Positions 15,666 through 22,193 of a stretch of 64,000 bases of DNA are shown in pieces; position 1 is the stretch's first letter; each line of letters starts with the position of its first letter. Under the pieces are notes generated by a model that saw nothing but the letters and a program-made list of their open reading frames with translations, ran no database searches and was not told the origin of the DNA. A program made the translations under genes and the position numbers. The stretch covers positions 3,596,001 to 3,660,000 of the forward strand of contig NZ_CP023315.3 of the NCBI RefSeq assembly GCF_002310375.3. Reading direction: 5' to 3'. The DNA comes from Caulobacter vibrioides. GTDB lineage: Bacteria > Pseudomonadota > Alphaproteobacteria > Caulobacterales > Caulobacteraceae.

Positions 15666-16168
15666 GCGCCGCCGCCATCCTAATGTCGCCGGCCGCGACC
15701 CAGCGCGCACTGCCGGAAACTGAGATTGTCGTGCGCTCGCCGATCGGCGACGTGCGGGTCTGGATCGACGGCGACGGCCTGGTCCGCACGTCGATCACCG
15801 CCGACCAGACCGCCAATGACGCCGCCGCCGGCGCCGTGCGCGACCTGGGCGTGCTGGTCGAACGCGCCCAGGTCGCCGTGCGCGGCCTCGTCACCGCCCT
15901 GGGCCCCCAGGTGCGCGGCGCGGGCCTCATGACCTGGTTGCGCGCCCGCTGCGACACCAGCAACCCGCACGCCCGCACCCCGGCCACCGTGCTGTTCAAC
16001 GACTACGTCGCCTTCATCGAGAGCGAGGGCGGCCAGATCATGAGCCGCCGCGCCTTTGGCGACGCGCTGTCCAGCCAGGGCCTGCCGCCCGCCGGCAAGA
16101 ACGCCGCAGGTCTCAAGTATCGCGGCGGGGTGGTGCTGAAAGCTCAGCTCGAGGAGACGAGCCAATGA
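15662..16168 (+). CDS. Phage protein with primase C-terminal-type module
   Basis: 168 residues. Residues ~95-160 (from MTWLRARCDTSNPHARTPATV through FNDYVAFIE, IMSRRAFGDALSSQGL and KYRGGVVLKAQ, quoted in parts) match the layout of the C-terminal module of the prophage primase-helicase: W-x-R-C start, FNDY helix, RRAFGDAL recognition helix. The N-terminal ~90 residues are unrelated and not recognised. Overlaps both neighbours by 4 nt. A DNA-binding accessory or competitor for the replication helicase is an inference. Confidence 0.6.
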   Translation: MSAAAILMSPAATQRALPETEIVVRSPIGDVRVWIDGDGLVRTSITADQTANDAAAGAVRDLGVLVERAQVAVRGLVTALGPQVRGAGLMTWLRARCDTSNPHARTPATVLFNDYVAFIESEGGQIMSRRAFGDALSSQGLPPAGKNAAGLKYRGGVVLKAQLEETSQ

Positions 16169-16821
16169 CCAGCCCGTTCGGACAATGGTACGCCGCCCGC
16201 TGCGTCATCGAGGCCGGGGCCACCAGCCGGGGCCTCGACCTCTACGCCGACTACAAGGTCTGGGCCGTCGCTCAAGGCCATGCGCAGGTGATGTCGATCC
16301 GCGCGTTCGGCGACGCCCTGCAGCAGCGCCAGCACGTCCTGGCGGGCCGCGACGCCGAGCGCGTCAGGCTTCGTGCGGGCCTGCGTCTTCGCCAGACCAG
16401 CGACATCGCCGCCGCCCCGCGCCGGATCGGCAACTCGGAGTTTTACGCTTGGGCCGCCGCCCGCCTCGTGATCGACCCCGCCGAGACCACCTCGTTTTCG
16501 GCGCTGCTGAACGACTACGCTTGGTGGTGCGACCGGCAGGAGCGCTTTCAGTCGCTCTCAGCGCGCTACTTCGCCGGAATGATCGCCGAAGTCCTGCCGT
16601 GGGCCAAGACCACCAACGGCGGCGGCATCACGGTTTATGCAGGGGTTCGCCTGGCTCCCGGTCAAGACCCGCCTGGATCACCCCCGACATGCTGCACAGG
16701 ATCCGCTGATCCAGGTGCTCCGACGATCCGCCGTGCGCTGGCAGCTCTGCTTCGATCGCTCGCCGCAAGGCTTGATGGCCGGCCTCCAGCTCCACCCGAG
16801 CCTCCGGCGAAATCCGGCTGA
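16165..16821 (+). CDS. Tandem primase C-terminal-type modules without helicase
   Basis: 218 residues. Module 1 (1-75: SPFGQWYAARC, LYADYKVWA, MSIRAFGDALQQRQ) and module 2 (~88-165: FYAWAAARLVID, LLNDYAWWCDRQERF, YFAGMIAEVLPW) both resemble the C-terminal domain of the primase-helicase at 7050-8654. Module 1 shares 42 identical bases with it. No ATPase part is present. The last ~50 residues (Pro/Ala/Arg-rich) look like an antisense shadow of the convergent 16628-16903 gene, although the frame is open. A stand-alone DNA-binding duplicate, perhaps controlling replication, is plausible but unproven. Confidence 0.65.
   Translation: MTSPFGQWYAARCVIEAGATSRGLDLYADYKVWAVAQGHAQVMSIRAFGDALQQRQHVLAGRDAERVRLRAGLRLRQTSDIAAAPRRIGNSEFYAWAAARLVIDPAETTSFSALLNDYAWWCDRQERFQSLSARYFAGMIAEVLPWAKTTNGGGITVYAGVRLAPGQDPPGSPPTCCTGSADPGAPTIRRALAALLRSLAARLDGRPPAPPEPPAKSG
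16291..16332 (+). repeat. 42-bp perfect inverted duplication, copy in module protein
   Basis: Identical to the minus strand at 7239-7280. The two copies are inverted and about 9 kb apart. Confidence 0.92.
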
Positions 16822-16903
16822 TCAACCATTCGATCAGGAACTCCATCGCCGCCACCCGGTGCTCCAGCTCCGCGTCGCCCGCGCATCCCGCGTTCTGCGT
16901 CAT
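16628..16903 (-). CDS. Small helical protein, antisense to neighbouring gene end
   Basis: 91 residues with protein-like composition: AELEHRVAAMEFLIEWLISR followed by ISPEARVELEAGHQALRRAI. Helical, probably coiled. It overlaps the 3' third of the rightward 16165-16821 gene and is leftward within a rightward operon. The overlapped part of the rightward frame looks like its shadow, which favours this gene. Function unknown. Confidence 0.5.
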   Translation of the reverse strand: MTQNAGCAGDAELEHRVAAMEFLIEWLISRISPEARVELEAGHQALRRAIEAELPAHGGSSEHLDQRILCSMSGVIQAGLDREPGEPLHKP

Positions 16904-16936
16904 CCCTCACCCCCCCTCCGGATCGGATCAACACAG

Positions 16937-17293
16937 ATGATCGAGTCCACTCCTGAGTCCAGGCCGCCCCGCCTGTCCAGCGCCGCCGTCGACCGCATCG
17001 CGCAATGCCTGTCGGCGATCGAGGCCGCGCCTGCCGCCCAGCACAGCGTCGCCCTGTGCGTGATTGATCGCATCGCCGAGCCGCGCGCCGTGGTCGGCGT
17101 CATCGCCGGCGGCCGCCGCTTTGTGCTCGAGGCGGCCGAGGCCGACATGGCCGCCCGCGTCCTGGTGGATGACCGCCCGATCGCCGGCGCGCGGCTCATC
17201 GCCAACCATCTGCTGTTCCGCCTGGGCCAGGCCGAGCTGCTGCGCTTCCGTGCGAACGCCGTTCGCATGCTCACGCCGATGGGGCGCGGCTGA
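16937..17293 (+). CDS. Unknown phage protein
   Basis: 118 residues from the ATG at 16937. Alternating hydrophobic pattern (VALCVIDRIAEPRAVVGVIAG) suggests a small alpha/beta fold; AGARLIANHLLFRLGQAELL forms a helix. The end contains FRANAVRMLTP, encoded by palindrome copy 4. The next gene starts 3 nt after its stop. No family recognised. Confidence 0.55.
   Translation: MIESTPESRPPRLSSAAVDRIAQCLSAIEAAPAAQHSVALCVIDRIAEPRAVVGVIAGGRRFVLEAAEADMAARVLVDDRPIAGARLIANHLLFRLGQAELLRFRANAVRMLTPMGRG
17251..17267. repeat. 17-bp palindrome TGCGAACGCCGTTCGCA, copy 4
   Basis: Perfect 8+1+8 palindrome near the 3' end of the 16937-17293 gene, read in frame as A-N-A-V-R-M. Confidence 0.85.
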
Positions 17294-17295
17294 CC

Positions 17296-17829
17296 ATGGG
17301 GGAGGTCCTGTCCCTGGCCGACGCAGCCGCGCGCCTCGAGCCGCTGGGCGGCCAGGTCGTGGCAACGGCGATCCCCAGCGGGTCGCCGGCCGAGCCCATG
17401 CCGCCCTCGCTTCGGTTCGCCGGCGACGAGGGCGACGAGGTCAAGATCTTCTATCGCGCCCTCGAGGACCGCGAGGCGGCGGTGTCGGTCCTCTACGACG
17501 CGACCACCACCAACAAGGTGATCCGCGAGCTTTGCCGCCGCCTCGGCCGCAAACCCGACCAGCTGATCGCCACCGACGCCCGCCACATCAAGGACCCCTT
17601 CGGCGGCGAGCCCGACCCCTTTGGCCTGGCCTACATCCACCAGGCCGCCGGCGCGCGCGGCGAGAAACCCGGCGAGGCGCTGGCCTTCGTCAAGGGCGTC
17701 AGCTGGGTGACGCTCAACGTGGCCCTGAAAAAGCCCGTCAGCCTTCCGCCCGCGATCCGCCCGCCCCGCGAGGGCGAGGAAGCCCCCGCCGACGACACCC
17801 CCGAAACCCTTTCCGGAGACGACGAATGA
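17296..17829 (+). CDS. Unknown phage protein upstream of parB-like gene
   Basis: 177 residues. A central segment (VSVLYDATTTNKVIRELCRRLG then DARHIKDPFGGEPDPFGLAY) looks well folded; the C-terminus is acidic and Pro-rich. It overlaps the ParB-like gene start by ATGA, so the two are translationally coupled and may work together. No family recognised. Confidence 0.55.
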   Translation: MGEVLSLADAAARLEPLGGQVVATAIPSGSPAEPMPPSLRFAGDEGDEVKIFYRALEDREAAVSVLYDATTTNKVIRELCRRLGRKPDQLIATDARHIKDPFGGEPDPFGLAYIHQAAGARGEKPGEALAFVKGVSWVTLNVALKKPVSLPPAIRPPREGEEAPADDTPETLSGDDE

Positions 17830-19454
17830 CGTCGCTGATAACGCACCAGTTGCTGGATGCGGAACCTGTCCTGCGCCTGCTGCAGGGCAAGGCTCAGGCC
17901 ATGACGGCCACCCAGATCGCCAAGGAAACCGACCGCGATCCGTCGAACGTGCGCAAGGGCCTGCAGGCCTTCGAGGCCGCTGGCCTCTTGATCGGCGAGT
18001 CGGACGTGAAAGGCACTGCCTATCGGATCTCGCCCGCTGGCGTAGCCGGTCTCGAGGCGCTGGACGGCCAGGGCGCGGTGGGTCTGCCGCTCTGGCCGCT
18101 CGACGCCATCGACTACAACCCCGACAACCCGCGCAAGTCGGTGGCCCAGGAGGCCCTGGAAGGGCTGGCCGACACCATCGCCGAGGCCGAGGGCCTGCTG
18201 CAGCCCATCGTCCTTTATCCCGCCGGCGCGAACGGCGTTCGCATGCTGCACGCCGGCGAGCGCCGGGTCCGCGCCTGTCGCCTGCTGCAGGCGCAGGGTC
18301 GCTTGCCGCCGGCGCTGCAGGCGGGCCTGCCCTTCATCGAGCGCGAGGCCAGCAAGGCCCAGGCCCTGTTCATCGGCCTGGTCGAGAACAGCCAGCGCGA
18401 GAACCTGAGCCCCTTCGAGGACGCCCAGGCGCTCAAGGCCTTCCAGGACGAAACCGGCCTTTCGGCACGCGCGATCGCCTTCAAGTTGGGCCGCGCCCGC
18501 GAAGGCAGTGAGGAGGGCGTCCGGGACGTTCAGGAGAAAATCAAGGTTCTGACGCGCGCCAAACCCGAGGCCATTGCGCGCGTCCAGGCCGGCCGGGAAA
18601 GCTTCGACTGGCTGCGCCAACAGGTCCGCAAGCGCATCGAGGACGTCGGCCAGCAGCTGCGCCCGGTCGACATACTGACCCTGGCCGAGGTCAAGCTGCA
18701 GGCCCGCCGCAAGCCCAAGCGCTTCAGCTATGGCGAGCGGGAAACCGAGTGCAGCTACAAGGCCGGCAAGGACCCGATCCTTAAGGGATTGGTCTCGCAG
18801 GGCCTCCTGGCGTTCACCGAACAGGCGCGCGACGACCACAAGGCCTATGTCGAGATCCGCCACGCCGCGCTGGAGATCTTCAACACCGAAGAACTCGCCG
18901 GGATTTATGGCGACCTGAAAACCGCTGAGGAGCTGGTGCGCCAGCTCCGGATCGAAGCGTTCGGACAGGGCGGGGCATCTGTCCTGTCGATGAACGAAGA
19001 GTACGCCACGACCTGGCTGAACGGCCCCTTCACGCTCTCGGAAAAGGCCCAGGCCCTCGTCGACGCCGCCAAGGTGACCCGCCGCGAGCTGATCGCCGCC
19101 AACAAGGCCAAGAACGCAGCCCACAAGGCCCGCGTCGAGGAGGCGACCGCCATAGTGGTCGCGGTCGAGGAGCACGGCCTCGCCGGCCCCGCCATCGACG
19201 CCGTCGTCCTGCAGCTGGGGCGCTCGAAGATCAAGTTTCCACTGCGCGTCGAGAACAAGAACATCGTCGACGGCAAGGGCGACGCGGTTTTCTACAACGG
19301 CATGGGCTGGCGCTTCGCCGAGGACCAGGACGTCCTCATGCCGCTGCTGGTCGCTGTCCTGAACAGCGTCCTCGCCCCCACGCCGCTCGAGGCGGCGATC
19401 GCCAAGGCCCAGCCAGATCCCCAAGCCCAGGAGGAAGCTCATGCCGCCGCTTAA
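17826..19454 (+). CDS. ParB-like nuclease/partition-domain protein with N-terminal winged helix
   Basis: 542 residues from the ATG at 17826. Residues 25-70 form a winged helix (MTATQIAKETDRDPSNVRKG). The ParB/Srx-type core follows: NPDNPRK (~99), HAGERRVRA (142-150) and LVENSQRENLSPFEDA (185-200), then the KorB-type helix-turn-helix DETGLSARAIAFKLGRA. ParB proteins bind palindromic centromere-like sites and use a CTP pocket made by the GERR and ENxxR motifs. No parA is visible, so plasmid-style partition is not established; many phage ParB-like proteins act otherwise. The core contains palindrome copy 5 (GANGVRM just before GERR). The remaining ~300 residues are not recognised. Confidence 0.82.
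   Translation: MTSLITHQLLDAEPVLRLLQGKAQAMTATQIAKETDRDPSNVRKGLQAFEAAGLLIGESDVKGTAYRISPAGVAGLEALDGQGAVGLPLWPLDAIDYNPDNPRKSVAQEALEGLADTIAEAEGLLQPIVLYPAGANGVRMLHAGERRVRACRLLQAQGRLPPALQAGLPFIEREASKAQALFIGLVENSQRENLSPFEDAQALKAFQDETGLSARAIAFKLGRAREGSEEGVRDVQEKIKVLTRAKPEAIARVQAGRESFDWLRQQVRKRIEDVGQQLRPVDILTLAEVKLQARRKPKRFSYGERETECSYKAGKDPILKGLVSQGLLAFTEQARDDHKAYVEIRHAALEIFNTEELAGIYGDLKTAEELVRQLRIEAFGQGGASVLSMNEEYATTWLNGPFTLSEKAQALVDAAKVTRRELIAANKAKNAAHKARVEEATAIVVAVEEHGLAGPAIDAVVLQLGRSKIKFPLRVENKNIVDGKGDAVFYNGMGWRFAEDQDVLMPLLVAVLNSVLAPTPLEAAIAKAQPDPQAQEEAHAAA
18228..18243. repeat. Palindrome GCGAACGGCGTTCGC(A), copy 5
   Basis: Fifteen-base core of the palindrome; the outer left T is replaced by C. 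Inside the parB-like gene, read in frame as A-N-G-V-R-M. Confidence 0.82.
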
Positions 19455-19833
19455 CGCGACGCTCGACGAGCTCGTCGACTATCTGAAGGACAAGGCCCAG
19501 CGCTACGCCGCGATCGCTCAGGGCCATATCCAGCGCTCCGAGGTCTATGCCGCCGGCACGGACCAGACACGCCCGAACGCGGTGTTCGCAGCCAAGTACC
19601 AGGACGCCGCCCGGCAGGCCCTGCAGCTGGCCCAGCAATACGCCGACTACGCCACCTGGTTCGCCATGCTGCGCCCGCTCGACCAGGCCGCGCCCGGCGA
19701 CCAGATCCTGGTTCCCGCCACCTTCCTGCGCCGCGCGGCCGACGAGGACTTCCCCGGCGAGGCCTTCGTCCGCGTCGCAGGCGCAAGCGACCCGCTGCGC
19801 CTCCCCATCCAACCCGCCGCCGTCAGCGCCTGA
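19441..19833 (+). CDS. Unknown helical phage protein
   Basis: 130 residues, overlapping the parB-like gene by 14 nt. Two helical segments (LDELVDYLKDKAQRYAAIA and AKYQDAARQALQLAQQYADY) then a small basic/beta tail. No family recognised. Confidence 0.6.
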   Translation: MPPLNATLDELVDYLKDKAQRYAAIAQGHIQRSEVYAAGTDQTRPNAVFAAKYQDAARQALQLAQQYADYATWFAMLRPLDQAAPGDQILVPATFLRRAADEDFPGEAFVRVAGASDPLRLPIQPAAVSA

Positions 19834-19847
19834 AAGGACAAGCGCCC

Positions 19848-20123
19848 ATGCCCCCCAAGGATCCGCCGCCCATGTGGGCCGCCAAAGCCAGCCCGTCGAA
19901 CCCACCCGCAAAACCCGTCACGGCCTATGGCGTGCTGCTGCGCGCGGCTGCGGTGCTGGCCGGTTTCTTCGCCGCGCTCATGCTGCTGTCCGACCTCCTG
20001 GACGCGGTCACGCGCGGCCCGGCCGACCCGATCCGCCTGCTGCTGACCTGCAGCTGGGGCGGCGCCGTCCTGATCTGCGCCGGCGCAACCTGGCGCGCGG
20101 CCGTCCAGCGCGGGGAGGGGTGA
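19848..20123 (+). CDS. Small membrane protein, two transmembrane helices
   Basis: 91 residues. A Pro-rich N-terminus is followed by hydrophobic helices at ~27-47 (YGVLLRAAAVLAGFFAALML) and ~63-83 (IRLLLTCSWGGAVLICAGAT). Tightly packed between neighbours. Could be holin-like by size and topology, but no lysis genes are nearby, so left unnamed. Confidence 0.6.
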   Translation: MPPKDPPPMWAAKASPSNPPAKPVTAYGVLLRAAAVLAGFFAALMLLSDLLDAVTRGPADPIRLLLTCSWGGAVLICAGATWRAAVQRGEG

Positions 20124-20126
20124 GGG

Positions 20127-20513
20127 ATGGCGGAAGTCATAACCGTCCAGGAACTGCACGCGCGCTTCAAAGCCCAGGACGTCGGCGAGCGCCGCTTCAT
20201 CGCCATGAAGTGCCCGATCTGCGGCACTGTCCAGAACATGCAATCCCTCCTGACGGCGGGCGCGGGCGAAACCGAGGACCAGGTCGAGCGGTACATCGGC
20301 TTTAGCTGCGTCGGGCGCTGGACAAACGCCGGCCCGCACAAGCGCGGCGAGCCGCCCGGTCGCGGCTGCGACTGGACGCTCGGCGGGCTCTTCAAGCTCC
20401 ACAAGCTAGAGGTCGTGAACGCGCGCGGCCGGCGCGAACCGTACTTCGAGATCGCCACCCAGGAAGAGGCCAAGGCGCTCCAGGCGCAGCAGGAGGCGCC
20501 CGCCCATGGCTGA
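20127..20513 (+). CDS. VVA0879-family zinc-ribbon-like protein
   Basis: 128 residues. MKCPICGTVQN and YIGFSCVGRWT, then GCDWTLGGLFKLHKLEV, match the VVA0879 family found in phages and integrated elements. Four Cys residues (CPIC, SC, GC) probably bind zinc. Biochemical role unknown. Starts 4 nt after the preceding stop and overlaps the next gene by 8 nt. Confidence 0.78.
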   Translation: MAEVITVQELHARFKAQDVGERRFIAMKCPICGTVQNMQSLLTAGAGETEDQVERYIGFSCVGRWTNAGPHKRGEPPGRGCDWTLGGLFKLHKLEVVNARGRREPYFEIATQEEAKALQAQQEAPAHG

Positions 20514-21282
20514 CGGAACCAAGAGCCTGGGCGAGAAGCTGTTCGACAGCCTGGTCGTCGCCCGCGCCGAAACGACCACCTGGGCGGCGCTGTCGGACCA
20601 GGACCGCACAATCTGCGAGAAGGCCGCGTTGGACTTCTGCGCGCGGCTCTCGCACGACGAACCGGCCCGCACCCCAGCCCCTAGCGCCCCTGTAGAGGCG
20701 GGAGACGCGCACCTAGTTCGCCATTGCGCGCACTTAGACTGCACCAAAGCTCAGCGCTGCGTTTCCCCCGATGCCTGCACTGTGAAAGCGTTCGCCGGGA
20801 TGACCCGCGAATGGTTAGAGCGAAAAGCAACGCTTGAGGGTGATCACGAGGTTGGGGCTGGGGTCACCCACCCCACCCCTCCAGCCGTAGAGCGGATAGA
20901 GATTGATCCTGACATCGCGCGCGGTCTTCCGGGCGGTCAGGTGGATCTGGCGACGTACGAGGCCATTGAAGAGGCGCTGGACAAGGCCAACGCACCCGTC
21001 ACTGCGAACGGCAAGTTCCTGACCTTAGCGGAGCGCGTCGCGGCCATGGCGGCGCACGTAGAGCGGTTGGCAGAGGCGGCGAAGGCGGCGGTTGCCGCGC
21101 TGCAAATAGAGGTCCGGGCCAACGAAATGTCGGCGGGGATCATGCGCGACCCGGCGAGGACTGGCGGATGGGAAGGCGCAGGTCGGACGGCAAACGCCTT
21201 TGCGCGTCACGCCCTCAAGGCGGCGAACATCCGAGACAGTCTAGCCGAAGCCCTCGCCACCTTTCAGGAGGTGGGGCGGTGA
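20506..21282 (+). CDS. Unknown phage protein, helical C-terminal half
   Basis: 258 residues. A Cys/His cluster around residues 73-93 (HCAHLDCTKAQRCVSPDAC) suggests a zinc or metal site; the C-terminal half is Ala-rich helix. The last residues EVGR and the downstream overlap repeat exactly in the next gene. Family not recognised. Confidence 0.55.
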   Translation: MADGTKSLGEKLFDSLVVARAETTTWAALSDQDRTICEKAALDFCARLSHDEPARTPAPSAPVEAGDAHLVRHCAHLDCTKAQRCVSPDACTVKAFAGMTREWLERKATLEGDHEVGAGVTHPTPPAVERIEIDPDIARGLPGGQVDLATYEAIEEALDKANAPVTANGKFLTLAERVAAMAAHVERLAEAAKAAVAALQIEVRANEMSAGIMRDPARTGGWEGAGRTANAFARHALKAANIRDSLAEALATFQEVGR

Positions 21283-21503
21283 CGGCGCATCAAGATCATA
21301 ACCGCCTCGCGCCGGAACTCTTACGTCGCGTTGTCGAGGGGACCGGCACCCCAACAGAGATGTTGGTCGTGGTTGAAAGCCTCGTCTTGGGAGCGTGCCT
21401 GTACGCGGCTGGAGGGAAACCGCGCGGGGCGGCGATCTATCTGGACCAACTCGCCCACGCCGTCACCGAACGGCTTACCGAGCAAACGGAGGTGGGGCGG
21501 TGA
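21279..21503 (+). CDS. Small phage protein, unknown
   Basis: 74 residues from a GTG at 21279 that overlaps the upstream stop (GTGA) and is preceded by CAGGAGG. Helical (LAPELLRRVVEG, TEMLVVVESLVLGACLYA). Ends in EVGR like the gene before it, with the same 16-base junction sequence at both ends. Confidence 0.55.
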   Translation: MTAHQDHNRLAPELLRRVVEGTGTPTEMLVVVESLVLGACLYAAGGKPRGAAIYLDQLAHAVTERLTEQTEVGR

Positions 21504-21745
21504 AGCTCACGAAGGTACAACGGGAGTTGCTTCAAGACTTGGCCGATGAAGGGCCGTTCTTTGTGAGACGGCGCCAACACCGCTCTCTTCGAGTGCTTTT
21601 TCGGTTGGGCCTCGTCGAGAGCCACATCGTTGAGGTCATGAGCCATCAAGAACGATGGTGGCAACCAAGCGCCGCCGGTCGCGCAGCCCTGGAAAGCGAC
21701 GCCCGCGCCGAGCGAAGCGCCCAGGCGCAAGAGGCGCACGCCTAG
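21500..21745 (+). CDS. Small winged-helix-like protein, unknown
   Basis: 81 residues from a GTG at 21500 (GTGA overlap, GGAGG upstream). TKVQRELLQDLADEGPFFVR then LRVLFRLGLVESHIV and WWQPSAAGRAALES has the rhythm of a small winged-helix domain with a wing around residues 50-60. DNA binding is inferred from this pattern only. Confidence 0.5.
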   Translation: MKLTKVQRELLQDLADEGPFFVRRRQHRSLRVLFRLGLVESHIVEVMSHQERWWQPSAAGRAALESDARAERSAQAQEAHA

Positions 21746-21747
21746 CC

Positions 21748-21897
21748 ATGCCCCCGCGCGCGCAAGCATCCGTCCAGCCGGCCCCGCCGGACCAGGACCT
21801 GGAGCCGGAGATCCTCGCGATCATCCAGGCCCTTGCGCGCGCCAACGCTCGCCGTGACTATGCCGCCGCGAGCGAAGCCCAAGGAACGCATGAATGA
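21748..21897 (+). CDS. Very small phage protein
   Basis: 49 residues from the ATG at 21748, 2 nt after the previous stop, overlapping the next gene by ATGA. Sequence contains LEPEILAIIQALARANARRD. Existence is supported mainly by the coupled arrangement. Confidence 0.45.
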   Translation: MPPRAQASVQPAPPDQDLEPEILAIIQALARANARRDYAAASEAQGTHE

Positions 21898-22193
21898 CCA
21901 TCTCGACCAGCGACATGCGGGAGGCGGCGCTCCTAGCCGAGCGGTCAGGGTTCCACGTTAGTCTGTCGATCATCAGCGAGGGCATACGGGTAGAAGTCAT
22001 GGCCCGGGCCATTCTCGGGACAAGAGCAGAAGCATATTGGAGCCGCATATACGACTGGCGCGAGCTGGAAGAGGGCGGACTCCTGGATTGCGTTCGGCGT
22101 GCGCTGGCCAAGGCTGACACCGAGGCTGCACATGCGGTCGCCAAGGTGCTCGGTCCCTGGCCAACGCCCGAGATGCTCCGCATGGTCAAATAA
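21894..22193 (+). CDS. Small phage protein, unknown
   Basis: 99 residues, possible alpha/beta fold (GFHVSLSIISEGIRVEVMAR). Its TAA shares a base with the recombinase ATG (TAATG), so it may be a coupled accessory such as an excisionase, but it has no visible helix-turn-helix and the role is speculative. Base composition is less GC-biased than its neighbours. Confidence 0.5.
   Translation: MTISTSDMREAALLAERSGFHVSLSIISEGIRVEVMARAILGTRAEAYWSRIYDWRELEEGGLLDCVRRALAKADTEAAHAVAKVLGPWPTPEMLRMVK

Noticed and set aside
17631..19442. Long minus-strand open frame opposite the parB-like gene
   Set aside because: High-GC shadow; the plus strand has clear ParB motifs and coupled neighbours.
17826..19454. 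Complete ParAB partition system
   Set aside because: No ParA ATPase gene is visible in the window, so only a ParB-like protein is called.
19576..19596. Possible sixth palindrome copy (CCGAACGCGGTGTTCGCA)
   Set aside because: Arm spacing and outer bases differ; could be degenerate or chance.
19848..20123. Holin
   Set aside because: Two membrane helices fit, but no endolysin or spanin genes are adjacent, so no lysis role is claimed.
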